Assembly: GCA_012799495.1 (NCBI GenBank)
Contig: JAAZLD010000033.1
Span: 1-6,309 of the forward strand
Length of the DNA stretch: 6,309 nt
Reading direction: 5' to 3'
Source of the DNA: Desulfitobacterium sp.
GTDB taxonomy: Bacteria; Bacillota; Desulfitobacteriia; Desulfitobacteriales; Desulfitobacteriaceae
The position numbers were made by a program, and so were the translations under genes. Every line of letters starts with the position of its first letter. Within the stretch, counting starts at the first letter, position 1. The notes under the pieces are model-generated. The model had not been told where the DNA came from, did no database searches, and worked only from the letters and a program-made list of their open reading frames with translations. This document shows positions 1 to 5,046 of the stretch, one piece after another.

Positions 1-702
1 CATTTACCGGGAGTTGCCGGATTTTTATTAGAAAAAGAAATAGAATATATGGGTAAGGCATTAGAAGGAGCAAGCCATCCCTTTGTGGCAATTATCGGTG
101 GGGCCAAAGTTAGTGATAAGATCGGAGTTATCAAAAATCTTTTTCATAAAGTAGATACCTTGATTATCGGCGGAGGTATGGCTAATACTTTTCTCAAAGC
201 TCAGGGTTATAATATGGGTAAATCCCTAGTGGAAGAAGATAAGGTAGAATTAGCAAAAGAAATCTTAGCTAAAGCTAAAGAAGGGGGAAAAGTTGAAATC
301 CTTCTTCCCCAAGATGTAGTAGTATCTAAAGAATTCAAAAATGATAGTGACTACCGAGTCGCTTCTCTTACGGATATCCAGCCAGAAGAAATGGCCTTGG
401 ATATTGGACCAGAAAGCTGCAACCTTTTTAGTGAAGTAATAGCAAAGGCGAAGACTGTGGTCTGGAATGGACCCATGGGAGTCTTTGAAATGGATAATTT
501 CGCTAGAGGGACAGAGGCAGTGGCTGAAGCAATGGCCAATAGTCCAGGACTCACAATCGTGGGCGGTGGTGATTCTGTAGCTGCAGTGGAAAAAGTAGGA
601 GTAGCCAAGAAAATGAGCCATATCTCTACAGGTGGCGGGGCATCTTTAAAACTTCTTGAAGGTAAGACCTTACCCGGTGTGGCAGCTTTACAAGACAAAT
701 AA
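1..702 (+). CDS. pgk: Phosphoglycerate kinase, C-terminal part (5' end outside window)
   Basis: Cytoplasmic glycolytic enzyme that transfers the acyl phosphate of 1,3-bisphosphoglycerate to ADP, giving ATP and 3-phosphoglycerate. The reading frame is open from base 1 (His-Leu-Pro-Gly-Val-Ala-Gly) and ends with TAA at 700-702. This leaves 233 visible residues of a protein usually about 395 long, so roughly 160 N-terminal residues are missing. The internal ATG at base 49 is not the start, because the family sequence continues upstream of it (VAGFLLEKEIEY). The visible part is the hinge and the nucleotide-binding domain. It includes GGAKVSDKI, IIGGGMANTFL, WNGPMGVFE (Trp at visible codon 155), GGGDSVAAVEK and STGGGASL near the end. 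No frameshift is seen. It is the first visible gene of a run with tpiA and gpmI, 33 bp upstream of tpiA with no terminator between. Identity is very secure. Confidence 0.98.
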   Translation, partial: HLPGVAGFLLEKEIEYMGKALEGASHPFVAIIGGAKVSDKIGVIKNLFHKVDTLIIGGGMANTFLKAQGYNMGKSLVEEDKVELAKEILAKAKEGGKVEILLPQDVVVSKEFKNDSDYRVASLTDIQPEEMALDIGPESCNLFSEVIAKAKTVVWNGPMGVFEMDNFARGTEAVAEAMANSPGLTIVGGGDSVAAVEKVGVAKKMSHISTGGGASLKLLEGKTLPGVAALQDK

Positions 703-717
703 TCTGCTCACATTAAG

Positions 718-724
718 AAAGGAG
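718..724 (+). promoter_or_regulatory. Ribosome binding site of tpiA
   Basis: AAAGGAG lies 11 nt before the ATG at 736. An in-frame TTG at 727 is only 2 nt away, too close to be used with this site. The site therefore settles the tpiA start at 736. Confidence 0.8.
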
Positions 725-735
725 AGTTGTATTTT

Positions 736-1503
736 ATGTCCAAACGTCACCCCATCATCGCTGGTAACTGGAAAATGCATAAAACCTTACGGGAGGCCCA
801 GGACTATGCTATAAAACTACTAGAAAGACTTGGGGATGTTACTCAGATAGATGTGGTTATCTGTGCTCCCTTTACCTTGTTAAGCACTTTAAAAGATGAG
901 TTAGAAGAAAGCATAATCCATATAGGCGCTCAAAATATGTTTTATGTTGATAATGGAGCCTATACTGGGGAAATCTCCCCTAGTATGTTAGTGGATGTGG
1001 CTTGTACTTATGTGATCATTGGCCATTCCGAACGACGGGAACATTTAAAGGAAACTGATGAAGAAGTCGCTAAGAAGGTAAAGGTAGCCCTTAAAGGAGG
1101 TATTACTCCTATTCTCTGTGTAGGGGAAACCCTAGAACAGCGAGAAGAAGGTAGAGCTTTTGCCGTAGTACGGAGCCAAGTAGAAAAGGCATTGGTAGAT
1201 TTGCCTTCGGAGGAACTTAAACGGGTGGTTATTGCTTACGAACCTATCTGGGCCATTGGTACAGGGAAAGTAGCTTCAAGTCAGGATGCTCAGGATATGT
1301 GTGCTATGATCCGCTCTACTCTAGCGGGGATTGCTGGAGTAGTAGCAGAAGAAATAAACATCCTTTACGGAGGAAGTGTTAAGTCGAGCAATATCGCTGA
1401 ATTGATGGCTCAGCCTGATGTGGATGGTGCTCTTGTGGGAGGAGCTAGCCTTGATCCAGTGGAATTTGCTCAATTAGTAGAAAATGCGGTGGCTGCCCTA
1501 TGA
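736..1503 (+). CDS. tpiA: Triosephosphate isomerase
   Basis: Cytoplasmic TIM-barrel enzyme interconverting dihydroxyacetone phosphate and glyceraldehyde 3-phosphate. The protein is 255 residues, normal for the family (about 250). The start is ATG 736 (MSKRHPIIAGNWKMH), supported by the Shine-Dalgarno site and by the family N-terminus; the upstream in-frame TTG at 727 is rejected. Active-site residues are all present: Asn11 and Lys13 in AGNWKMH, the electrophile His97 in IIGHSERR, and the catalytic base Glu169 in AYEPIWAIGTGK, followed by the flexible phosphate-gripping loop. The phosphate-binding YGGSVK (Gly212-Gly213-Ser214) and LVGGASL close the barrel. Its stop overlaps the gpmI start by 4 bp (ATGA), so the two are probably translationally coupled. 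Nothing odd is seen. Confidence 0.99.
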   Translation: MSKRHPIIAGNWKMHKTLREAQDYAIKLLERLGDVTQIDVVICAPFTLLSTLKDELEESIIHIGAQNMFYVDNGAYTGEISPSMLVDVACTYVIIGHSERREHLKETDEEVAKKVKVALKGGITPILCVGETLEQREEGRAFAVVRSQVEKALVDLPSEELKRVVIAYEPIWAIGTGKVASSQDAQDMCAMIRSTLAGIAGVVAEEINILYGGSVKSSNIAELMAQPDVDGALVGGASLDPVEFAQLVENAVAAL

Positions 1504-3035
1504 AACCAGTATTATTGATGATTCTTGACGGTTGGGGTTATAGTCAAGAAAAAGAAGGAAATGCTATTGCCCATGCTCATAAAGCCAATTTTGACCGCTT
1601 GTTTAAAGAATATCCCCATACCTTCTTGACAGCTTCCGGGGAAGAAGTGGGGTTGCCAGTAGGCCAAATGGGCAATTCAGAAGTTGGTCATTTAAATATT
1701 GGTGCTGGCCGGGTTGTTTATCAAGAGTTTACTCGTATCTCCAAGGCTATTCGGACCAAAGAATTCTTTGGGAATCCTGCCTTAAGAGGTGCCATGGAAA
1801 GAGTGAAAGATGGTTCTAATAGCTTGCATTTAATGGGCCTTCTTTCTGATGGAGGGGTACACTCTCATATTGAACATTTATTTGCACTCCTGGAAATGGC
1901 TAAGGAGATTGGAGTGCCGAAAGTATTTATCCATACAGTATTAGATGGCCGGGATGTACTTCCTCAAAGTGCTAAAGGGTTCATGAGTCAACTCTGCGAA
2001 AAAAACCAGGAGTTAGGAATTGGAACTATTGCTTCCGTTAGTGGCCGCTACTATACTATGGATCGAGATAAGCGTTGGGAGCGAGTTGAAAAAGCTTATT
2101 TAGCTTTGACAGAAGGTAAGGGTAATCAAGCTCCTAATCCTTTTGCAGCCATCGAACGCTCTTATGATATGAGGGTTTATGATGAGTTTGTGGAGCCTAC
2201 AGTAATTGTGGATCAAAAAGGAGAACCCTTAGGCCCTCTTCAAGATGGTGATAGTCTTATCTTCTTTAACTTTCGCTCTGATCGGGCTCGAGAAATATCC
2301 CATGCTTTATTAGATGAGGAATTTACAGGTTTTCAGCGTAATTCTCGCCCTAAGGTCCATTTTGTAGCTATGACTGAATATGATGAGACTTTAGATGTTT
2401 CTGTAGCTTTTCCCACTCAGGATCTTGATAATACTTTAGGCGAAGTTTTAGCAAAACATCAGAAAAAGCAGTTTCGCATAGCTGAGACAGAGAAATATGC
2501 CCATGTCACCTTCTTTTTTAATGGGGGAGTTGAGGACCCTTGCCCAGGTGAAGAACGGGTCTTGATTCCTTCACCTAGAATCTCAACCTACAACCTCCAG
2601 CCAGAGATGAGTGCCTACGGTATAACCGATGAATTATTAAAGAGGTTGGAAAGGGAGGAATATGATTTTATTCTCCTCAACTTTGCAAATCCTGATATGG
2701 TAGGACATACTGGAGAATTTGAAGCTACAATTAAAGCTATAGAAACAGTGGATGAATGTATAGGTAAAATTGTACCTGCCATCCTAAAACACCAAGGAGC
2801 AGTTTTAATCACCGCTGATCATGGCAATGCCGAAGCTAAAATAGACCTAAAAACAGGGCAACCACTAACAGCTCATACCTCTAACCCAGTGCCTTTTATC
2901 CTCATTTGTGATAAGTTAAAGGATAAAGAGTTAGAAGAAGGTGGAGCTTTACGGGATATCGCTCCTACAGTTCTAGAATTATTAAGTATCCCTCAGCCAG
3001 AGGAAATGACAGGAAGATCATTAATCAAAAAGTAA
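1500..3035 (+). CDS. gpmI: 2,3-bisphosphoglycerate-independent phosphoglycerate mutase
   Basis: Interconverts 3-phosphoglycerate and 2-phosphoglycerate through a phosphoserine intermediate with two bound Mn2+ ions (alkaline-phosphatase superfamily, cytoplasmic). The protein is 511 residues, the usual length. One metal site is Asp10 (LDGWG), the catalytic Ser60 in GQMGNSEVGH, Asp440 and His441 (TADHGNAE). The other is Asp399 and His403 (NPDMVGH) with His459 (AHTSNP). These match the geometry known for the Geobacillus stearothermophilus enzyme with an offset of 2 to 4 residues. Substrate-side residues are visible as DGRD, GRYYTMDRDKRWER, Arg259 and Arg262 (FRSDR), and Lys332 (TEKYAH). The start ATG overlaps the tpiA stop by 4 bp; only a weak site (GGTGG, 1488-1492) precedes it, so translation probably relies on ribosomes finishing tpiA. 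It is not the unrelated cofactor-dependent GpmA type. Confidence 0.99.
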   Translation: MKPVLLMILDGWGYSQEKEGNAIAHAHKANFDRLFKEYPHTFLTASGEEVGLPVGQMGNSEVGHLNIGAGRVVYQEFTRISKAIRTKEFFGNPALRGAMERVKDGSNSLHLMGLLSDGGVHSHIEHLFALLEMAKEIGVPKVFIHTVLDGRDVLPQSAKGFMSQLCEKNQELGIGTIASVSGRYYTMDRDKRWERVEKAYLALTEGKGNQAPNPFAAIERSYDMRVYDEFVEPTVIVDQKGEPLGPLQDGDSLIFFNFRSDRAREISHALLDEEFTGFQRNSRPKVHFVAMTEYDETLDVSVAFPTQDLDNTLGEVLAKHQKKQFRIAETEKYAHVTFFFNGGVEDPCPGEERVLIPSPRISTYNLQPEMSAYGITDELLKRLEREEYDFILLNFANPDMVGHTGEFEATIKAIETVDECIGKIVPAILKHQGAVLITADHGNAEAKIDLKTGQPLTAHTSNPVPFILICDKLKDKELEEGGALRDIAPTVLELLSIPQPEEMTGRSLIKK

Positions 3036-3106
3036 AGTCTAAAATTGAAGTAATTTTTTAAGTCTAATCATACAAAATAATAAGCTTGCTCATACTAAAA
3101 TAAATA

Positions 3107-3120
3107 GGGGTTATCACCCT
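3107..3120 (+). other. Small hairpin immediately before the eno ribosome binding site
   Basis: GGGGT (3107-3111) can pair with ACCCT (3116-3120) around a TATC loop: four Watson-Crick pairs plus one closing G-U. It ends one base before the TAGGAGG site. It is too small to terminate transcription without a T-tract. It could keep the Shine-Dalgarno single-stranded or protect an mRNA 5' end, or may be chance. Confidence 0.3.
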
Positions 3121-3121
3121 G

Positions 3122-3128
3122 TAGGAGG
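3122..3128 (+). promoter_or_regulatory. Ribosome binding site of eno
   Basis: TAGGAGG with an 8-nt gap to ATG 3137. This is near-perfect complementarity and spacing, as expected for a highly translated glycolytic gene, and it fixes the eno start. Confidence 0.85.
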
Positions 3129-3136
3129 TTTTACAT

Positions 3137-4414
3137 ATGAGTTATATTGAAGGAATCTTTGCCCGGGAAATCTTGGATTCACGGGGTAATCCCACCGTGG
3201 AAGTAGAAGTGCTTTTGGAAGATGGAGCTATGGGTAGAGCTGCAGTTCCCTCTGGTGCATCCACTGGTGCTTTTGAAGCTGTGGAACTTCGTGACGGGGA
3301 TAAGACTCGTTACCTTGGTAAAGGTGTTCTTAAAGCCGTAGAAAATGTCAACGAGATTATCGCTCCTGAACTGGAAGGATTTATGCCCTATGATCAACCA
3401 GCGTTGGATAGAGAGCTGATAGCCTTAGACGGCACCGAAAATAAAGGGAAGCTAGGTGCAAACGCTATTTTAGGAGTATCTTTGGCTAATGCCAAAGCTG
3501 CAGCAGATTCTGTAGGACTACCCCTCTTTCAATATTTAGGAGGAGTTAACGCTAAGGAATTGCCTGTACCTATGATGAATATTTTAAATGGTGGGGAACA
3601 CGCCGATAATAATGTTGATATTCAAGAGTTTATGATTATGCCTGTAGGAGCTAAGAGCTTTAGAGAAGCTTTACAAATGGGTACAGAAGTATACCATAGC
3701 CTTAAAGAAGTATTAAAGGAAAAATCCCTGGCAACCTCGATTGGGGATGAAGGAGGCTTTGCTCCAAGCCTAGAATCTAATGCTGATGCTCTTCTAGCCA
3801 TTACAGACGCAATTCAGAGAGCAGGCTTTACTCCTGGAGAAGATATTGTTTTAGCCCTTGATGTAGCAGCTACTGAACTTTATAAAGATGGAAAATACCA
3901 TCTAGAGGGTGAAGGATTAGTAAAAACTTCCGATGAGATGATCGATTATTATGAAGAGCTAGTCAACCAGTATCCCATTGTCTCTATTGAAGATGGTTTA
4001 GATGAAGAAGATTGGGAAGGTTGGAAGAAACTCACTGAAAGATTGGGAGATAGGGTTCAATTAGTTGGAGATGACCTTTTTGTTACTAACCCTGCCCGTC
4101 TAGCTCGGGGAATTAAAGATAAATGCGGGAACTCCATCCTCATCAAATTGAACCAAATCGGTACCCTTACTGAGACTTTAGATGCTATTGAAATGGCGAA
4201 ACGTGCTGGCTATACTGCTGTAATCTCCCATCGCTCCGGTGAAACGGAAGATGTTACTATGGCCCATATCGCAGTAGCAGTTAATGCTGGCCAAATTAAA
4301 ACAGGAGCCCCTGCCCGGACTGAACGGGTAGCTAAGTACAATGAGCTTTTACGGATTGAGGAGCTCCTTGGAGAAACAGCTATCTATCGTGGAAAAGATG
4401 TTTTAGGTTTTTAA
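3137..4414 (+). CDS. eno: Enolase (phosphopyruvate hydratase)
   Basis: Removes water from 2-phosphoglycerate to give phosphoenolpyruvate; a Mg2+-dependent cytoplasmic enzyme, normally a dimer or octamer. The protein is 425 residues, typical. Seen in order: REILDSRGNPT at the N-terminus, the mobile loop SGAS-TG (Ser39-Gly44), NGGEHADNNVDIQEF, the catalytic Glu205 in GDEGGFAP, metal ligands Asp242, Glu285 (SIEDG) and Asp312 (GDDLFVTN), the catalytic base Lys337 in LIKLNQIGT, His365-Arg366-Ser367 (SHRSGETED) and Lys388 (GQIKTGAPAR). All key residues are intact. One unusual change is His377 in TMAHIAVA, where members I know have Asp (I-A-D-[LI]). Translation begins at ATG 3137 behind a strong ribosome binding site. 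No convincing terminator follows the TAA, so some read-through to secG is possible. Confidence 0.99.
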   Translation: MSYIEGIFAREILDSRGNPTVEVEVLLEDGAMGRAAVPSGASTGAFEAVELRDGDKTRYLGKGVLKAVENVNEIIAPELEGFMPYDQPALDRELIALDGTENKGKLGANAILGVSLANAKAAADSVGLPLFQYLGGVNAKELPVPMMNILNGGEHADNNVDIQEFMIMPVGAKSFREALQMGTEVYHSLKEVLKEKSLATSIGDEGGFAPSLESNADALLAITDAIQRAGFTPGEDIVLALDVAATELYKDGKYHLEGEGLVKTSDEMIDYYEELVNQYPIVSIEDGLDEEDWEGWKKLTERLGDRVQLVGDDLFVTNPARLARGIKDKCGNSILIKLNQIGTLTETLDAIEMAKRAGYTAVISHRSGETEDVTMAHIAVAVNAGQIKTGAPARTERVAKYNELLRIEELLGETAIYRGKDVLGF

Positions 4415-4433
4415 TCTAAATTTTTCGATTGTT

Positions 4434-4453
4434 TTCTTCAGAAGCCCTGAGAA
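4434..4453 (+). other. Small hairpin after eno, not a clear terminator
   Basis: TTCT-CAG (4434-4441, with T4438 bulged) pairs with CTGAGAA (4447-4453) around an AAGCC loop, giving 7 pairs. The T-rich stretch lies before rather than after the stem, so this is not a standard intrinsic terminator on this strand. It may instead mark the 3' end of a processed eno message. Confidence 0.3.
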
Positions 4454-4456
4454 TGC

Positions 4457-4486
4457 TTGCCATCCTTAGATTTTATATGCTACAAT
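4457..4486 (+). promoter_or_regulatory. Predicted housekeeping-sigma promoter for secG
   Basis: The -35 is TTGCCA (4457-4462, 5 of 6 matches to TTGACA). An 18-bp spacer follows, then the -10 TACAAT (4481-4486, 5 of 6) with an extended TG at 4478-4479. The expected start of transcription is about 4492-4494, giving a leader of roughly 120 nt before secG. A 5-bp dyad (TGCTA / TAGCA, 4478-4490) straddles the -10, and the 9-mer ATAGCAATA (4485-4493) covers the presumed start site. This is the strongest promoter visible in the window. Confidence 0.7.
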
Positions 4487-4512
4487 AGCAATACTGATTT
4501 AAATACGGGAAC

Positions 4513-4554
4513 AAACCGCCACTATAAATCCAAGTAGGATTATGGTGGCGGTTT
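4513..4554 (+). promoter_or_regulatory. Long hairpin in the secG leader
   Basis: AAACCGCCAC (4513-4522) pairs perfectly with GTGGCGGTTT (4545-4554). The stem continues with T4523-G4544 (wobble), four A-T pairs, a bulged A4528 and three more pairs (TCC/GGA) up to an AAGTA loop. That makes 18 pairs in all. It starts about 20 nt after the predicted transcription start. No T-run of four or more follows, so it is not a plain intrinsic terminator. A second copy of the right arm core, GCGGTTT, lies at 4597-4603 next to the secG ribosome binding site and could compete for the left arm. I do not recognise it as a named riboswitch family. Confidence 0.65.
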
Positions 4555-4603
4555 ACCGAGTTCGGCAATCTTTTCGGGCTTCGAGGTATTTTACTAGCGG
4601 TTT

Positions 4604-4611
4604 GGGGGTGA
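4604..4611 (+). promoter_or_regulatory. Ribosome binding site of secG
   Basis: GGGGGTGA matches the ideal GGAGGTGA except for one G that can still wobble-pair with 16S rRNA. The gap from its last core G (4608) to TTG 4617 is 8 nt, to GTG 4614 is 5 nt, and to ATG 4629 is 20 nt. It favours a TTG or GTG start. Confidence 0.5.
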
Positions 4612-4616
4612 AGGTG

Positions 4617-4838
4617 TTGCTGATTTTCATGACAATAATCTTAATTCTCAGTTCATTAGGATTGATTGCTACTGTTTTGCTCCAATCAGGTGTTAGTGCC
4701 GGTTTAGGAGCTGTTGGCGGTGCTAGTGAGTCTTTCTTTGGTAAGAAGAAAGGTCTCGATGGACTATTTCAGAAATTGAGCATAGCTTCTGCTGTAATCT
4801 TTTTACTAAGTTCATTAGGGGTAACCATGCTACTATAA
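4617..4838 (+). CDS. secG: Protein-export channel subunit SecG (start codon uncertain)
   Basis: Small integral membrane subunit of the SecYEG translocon, which assists SecA-driven export across the cytoplasmic membrane. From TTG 4617 it is 73 residues, the normal size (70-80). It has an N-terminal membrane helix (about residues 3-22), the hallmark VLLQSGVSAGLGAVGG, then SESFFGKKKGLDGLF in the loop, and a second helix (about 55-72). The frame is open upstream to ATG 4542, but that extension (98 residues) would add a polar stretch absent from SecG proteins, and the ATG is buried in the leader hairpin. With TTG 4617 the VLLQSG motif falls at residue 20, as in Bacillus subtilis SecG. GTG 4608, GTG 4614 and ATG 4629 remain possible. 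Location directly after eno is common in Firmicutes. It has its own promoter at 4457-4486. Confidence 0.93.
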   Translation: MLIFMTIILILSSLGLIATVLLQSGVSAGLGAVGGASESFFGKKKGLDGLFQKLSIASAVIFLLSSLGVTMLL

Positions 4839-4865
4839 AATTCTGGTAGCGTTTAATGGCGTTTT
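4825..4865 (+). terminator. Possible weak terminator at the end of secG
   Basis: GCTACTA (4829-4835) pairs with TGGTAGC (4844-4850), with one G-T wobble. CCAT (4825-4828) can add four pairs with ATGG (4856-4859) across a 5-nt bulge. TTTT (4862-4865) follows. The secG stop codon lies in the loop. The stem is short and the T-tract modest, so termination would be partial at best. Confidence 0.35.
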
Positions 4866-4928
4866 AATTAACAACTTTAATTAATATCTTTAATTTAGAA
4901 TCTTAATTTAAGGGATTAATTTTATAGC
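4864..4928 (+). repeat. Five tandem 13-bp units beginning TTAATT
   Basis: TTAATT starts at 4864, 4877, 4890, 4903 and 4916, exactly 13 bp apart each time. The next base pair or two is A/T-rich (TA, AA or TT), while the last 5 bp of each unit vary (CAACT, TATCT, GAATC, AGGGA, ATAGC). The first two units contain the palindrome TTAATTAA. Conservation of the left half with a variable right half suggests either a decayed tandem array or an ordered set of binding sites. Confidence 0.7.
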
Positions 4929-4957
4929 AATTATATTTTGTTAATAATATTGCTATA
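4923..4957 (+). repeat. Inverted repeat, 9-bp arms
   Basis: TATAGCAAT (4923-4931) is the exact reverse complement of ATTGCTATA (4949-4957), separated by 17 bp. The right arm belongs to the first 29-bp unit, so the left arm could equally pair with the second unit (4978-4986). Confidence 0.6.
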
Positions 4958-5016
4958 TGTAATAGCTTGTTAATAATATTGCTATATGTAATAGCTTGTT
5001 AATTATAATGCAATAT
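4938..5016 (+). repeat. 29-bp direct repeat: two exact copies plus a diverged third
   Basis: Bases 4938-4966 and 4967-4995 are identical over all 29 positions, each beginning TTGTTAATAATATTGC and ending ATGTAATAGC. A third copy starts at 4996 and matches at 18 of its first 21 bases. Inside each full copy GCTAT and ATAGC can form a 5-bp stem. In copy three the changes turn AATATT into TATAAT. There are no spacers between copies, so this is not a CRISPR array. Confidence 0.85.
4979..5009 (+). promoter_or_regulatory. Candidate hppA promoter inside the 29-bp repeats
   Basis: A consensus -10, TATAAT (5004-5009), lies in the third repeat copy. The best -35 is TTGCTA (4979-4984, 4 of 6) with a long 19-bp spacer. 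A second TATAAT at 5014-5019 forms the right arm of the palindrome 5001-5020 (AATTATA / TATAATT) but lacks a well placed -35. Transcription would begin near 5016, leaving a leader of about 30 nt. The A+T-rich repeats upstream could serve as an UP-like element. Confidence 0.4.
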
Positions 5017-5029
5017 AATTTTTTTGTTT

Positions 5030-5036
5030 AGGGAGG
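5030..5036 (+). promoter_or_regulatory. Ribosome binding site of hppA
   Basis: AGGGAGG is 10 nt before ATG 5047 and only 4 nt before the in-frame GTG 5041. It supports the ATG as the start. Confidence 0.75.
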
Positions 5037-5046
5037 TTTAGTGATA

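Larger units (their letters stand above)
3036..3136 (+). other. gpmI-eno spacer with short direct repeats
   Basis: This 101-bp A+T-rich gap has no convincing terminator and no promoter that I can defend. AAGTCTAA occurs at 3035-3042 and again at 3060-3067. TCATACAAAATAA at 3068-3080 recurs as TCATACTAAAATAA at 3090-3103, 22 bp further on, with one extra T. Read-through from gpmI into eno is likely, possibly with an added weak start site. Confidence 0.5.
4839..5046 (+). other. A+T-rich secG-hppA spacer made of repeats
   Basis: This stretch of about 208 bp has no open reading frame I would call a gene. It contains the possible secG terminator, five 13-bp units (4864-4928), an inverted repeat (4923-4957), two and a partial 29-bp units (4938-5016), a predicted promoter and the hppA ribosome binding site. 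Its base composition differs sharply from the flanking genes. Confidence 0.8.

Noticed and set aside
265..698. Open frames on the minus strand inside pgk (265-621 and 351-698)
   Set aside because: They lie wholly opposite a well-conserved pgk frame, overlap each other in different frames and show no recognisable protein motif.
727..735. TTG 727 as the tpiA start
   Set aside because: It is only 2 nt from the ribosome binding site; ATG 736 has better spacing and fits the family N-terminus.
2615..2812. Minus-strand open frame inside gpmI
   Set aside because: It is 65 codons opposite the metal-binding C-terminal region of gpmI and shows no independent coding signal.
3041..3059. AAAATT / AATTTT hairpin plus T-run after gpmI as a terminator
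   Set aside because: The stem is six A-T pairs only and too unstable to stop RNA polymerase with any confidence.
3045..3101. An eno-specific promoter (TTGAAG with TACAAA, or TAAAAT at 3096)
   Set aside because: Spacer lengths are wrong (20 bp) or no acceptable -35 exists for TAAAAT.
3179..3397. Minus-strand open frame inside eno
   Set aside because: It is the shadow of the conserved N-terminal part of enolase and has no family motif.
4938..5016. CRISPR array
   Set aside because: The 29-bp length is CRISPR-like, but copies abut with no spacers and no cas gene is present.
5001..5025. Palindrome AATTATA / TATAATT followed by seven T as a terminator before hppA
   Set aside because: The stem is entirely A-T, and it sits directly upstream of the hppA ribosome binding site where a promoter is more plausible.
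4839..5040. Insertion sequence or MITE remnant in the secG-hppA spacer
   Set aside because: No transposase fragment, no terminal inverted repeats bounding the block and no flanking target duplication could be found.
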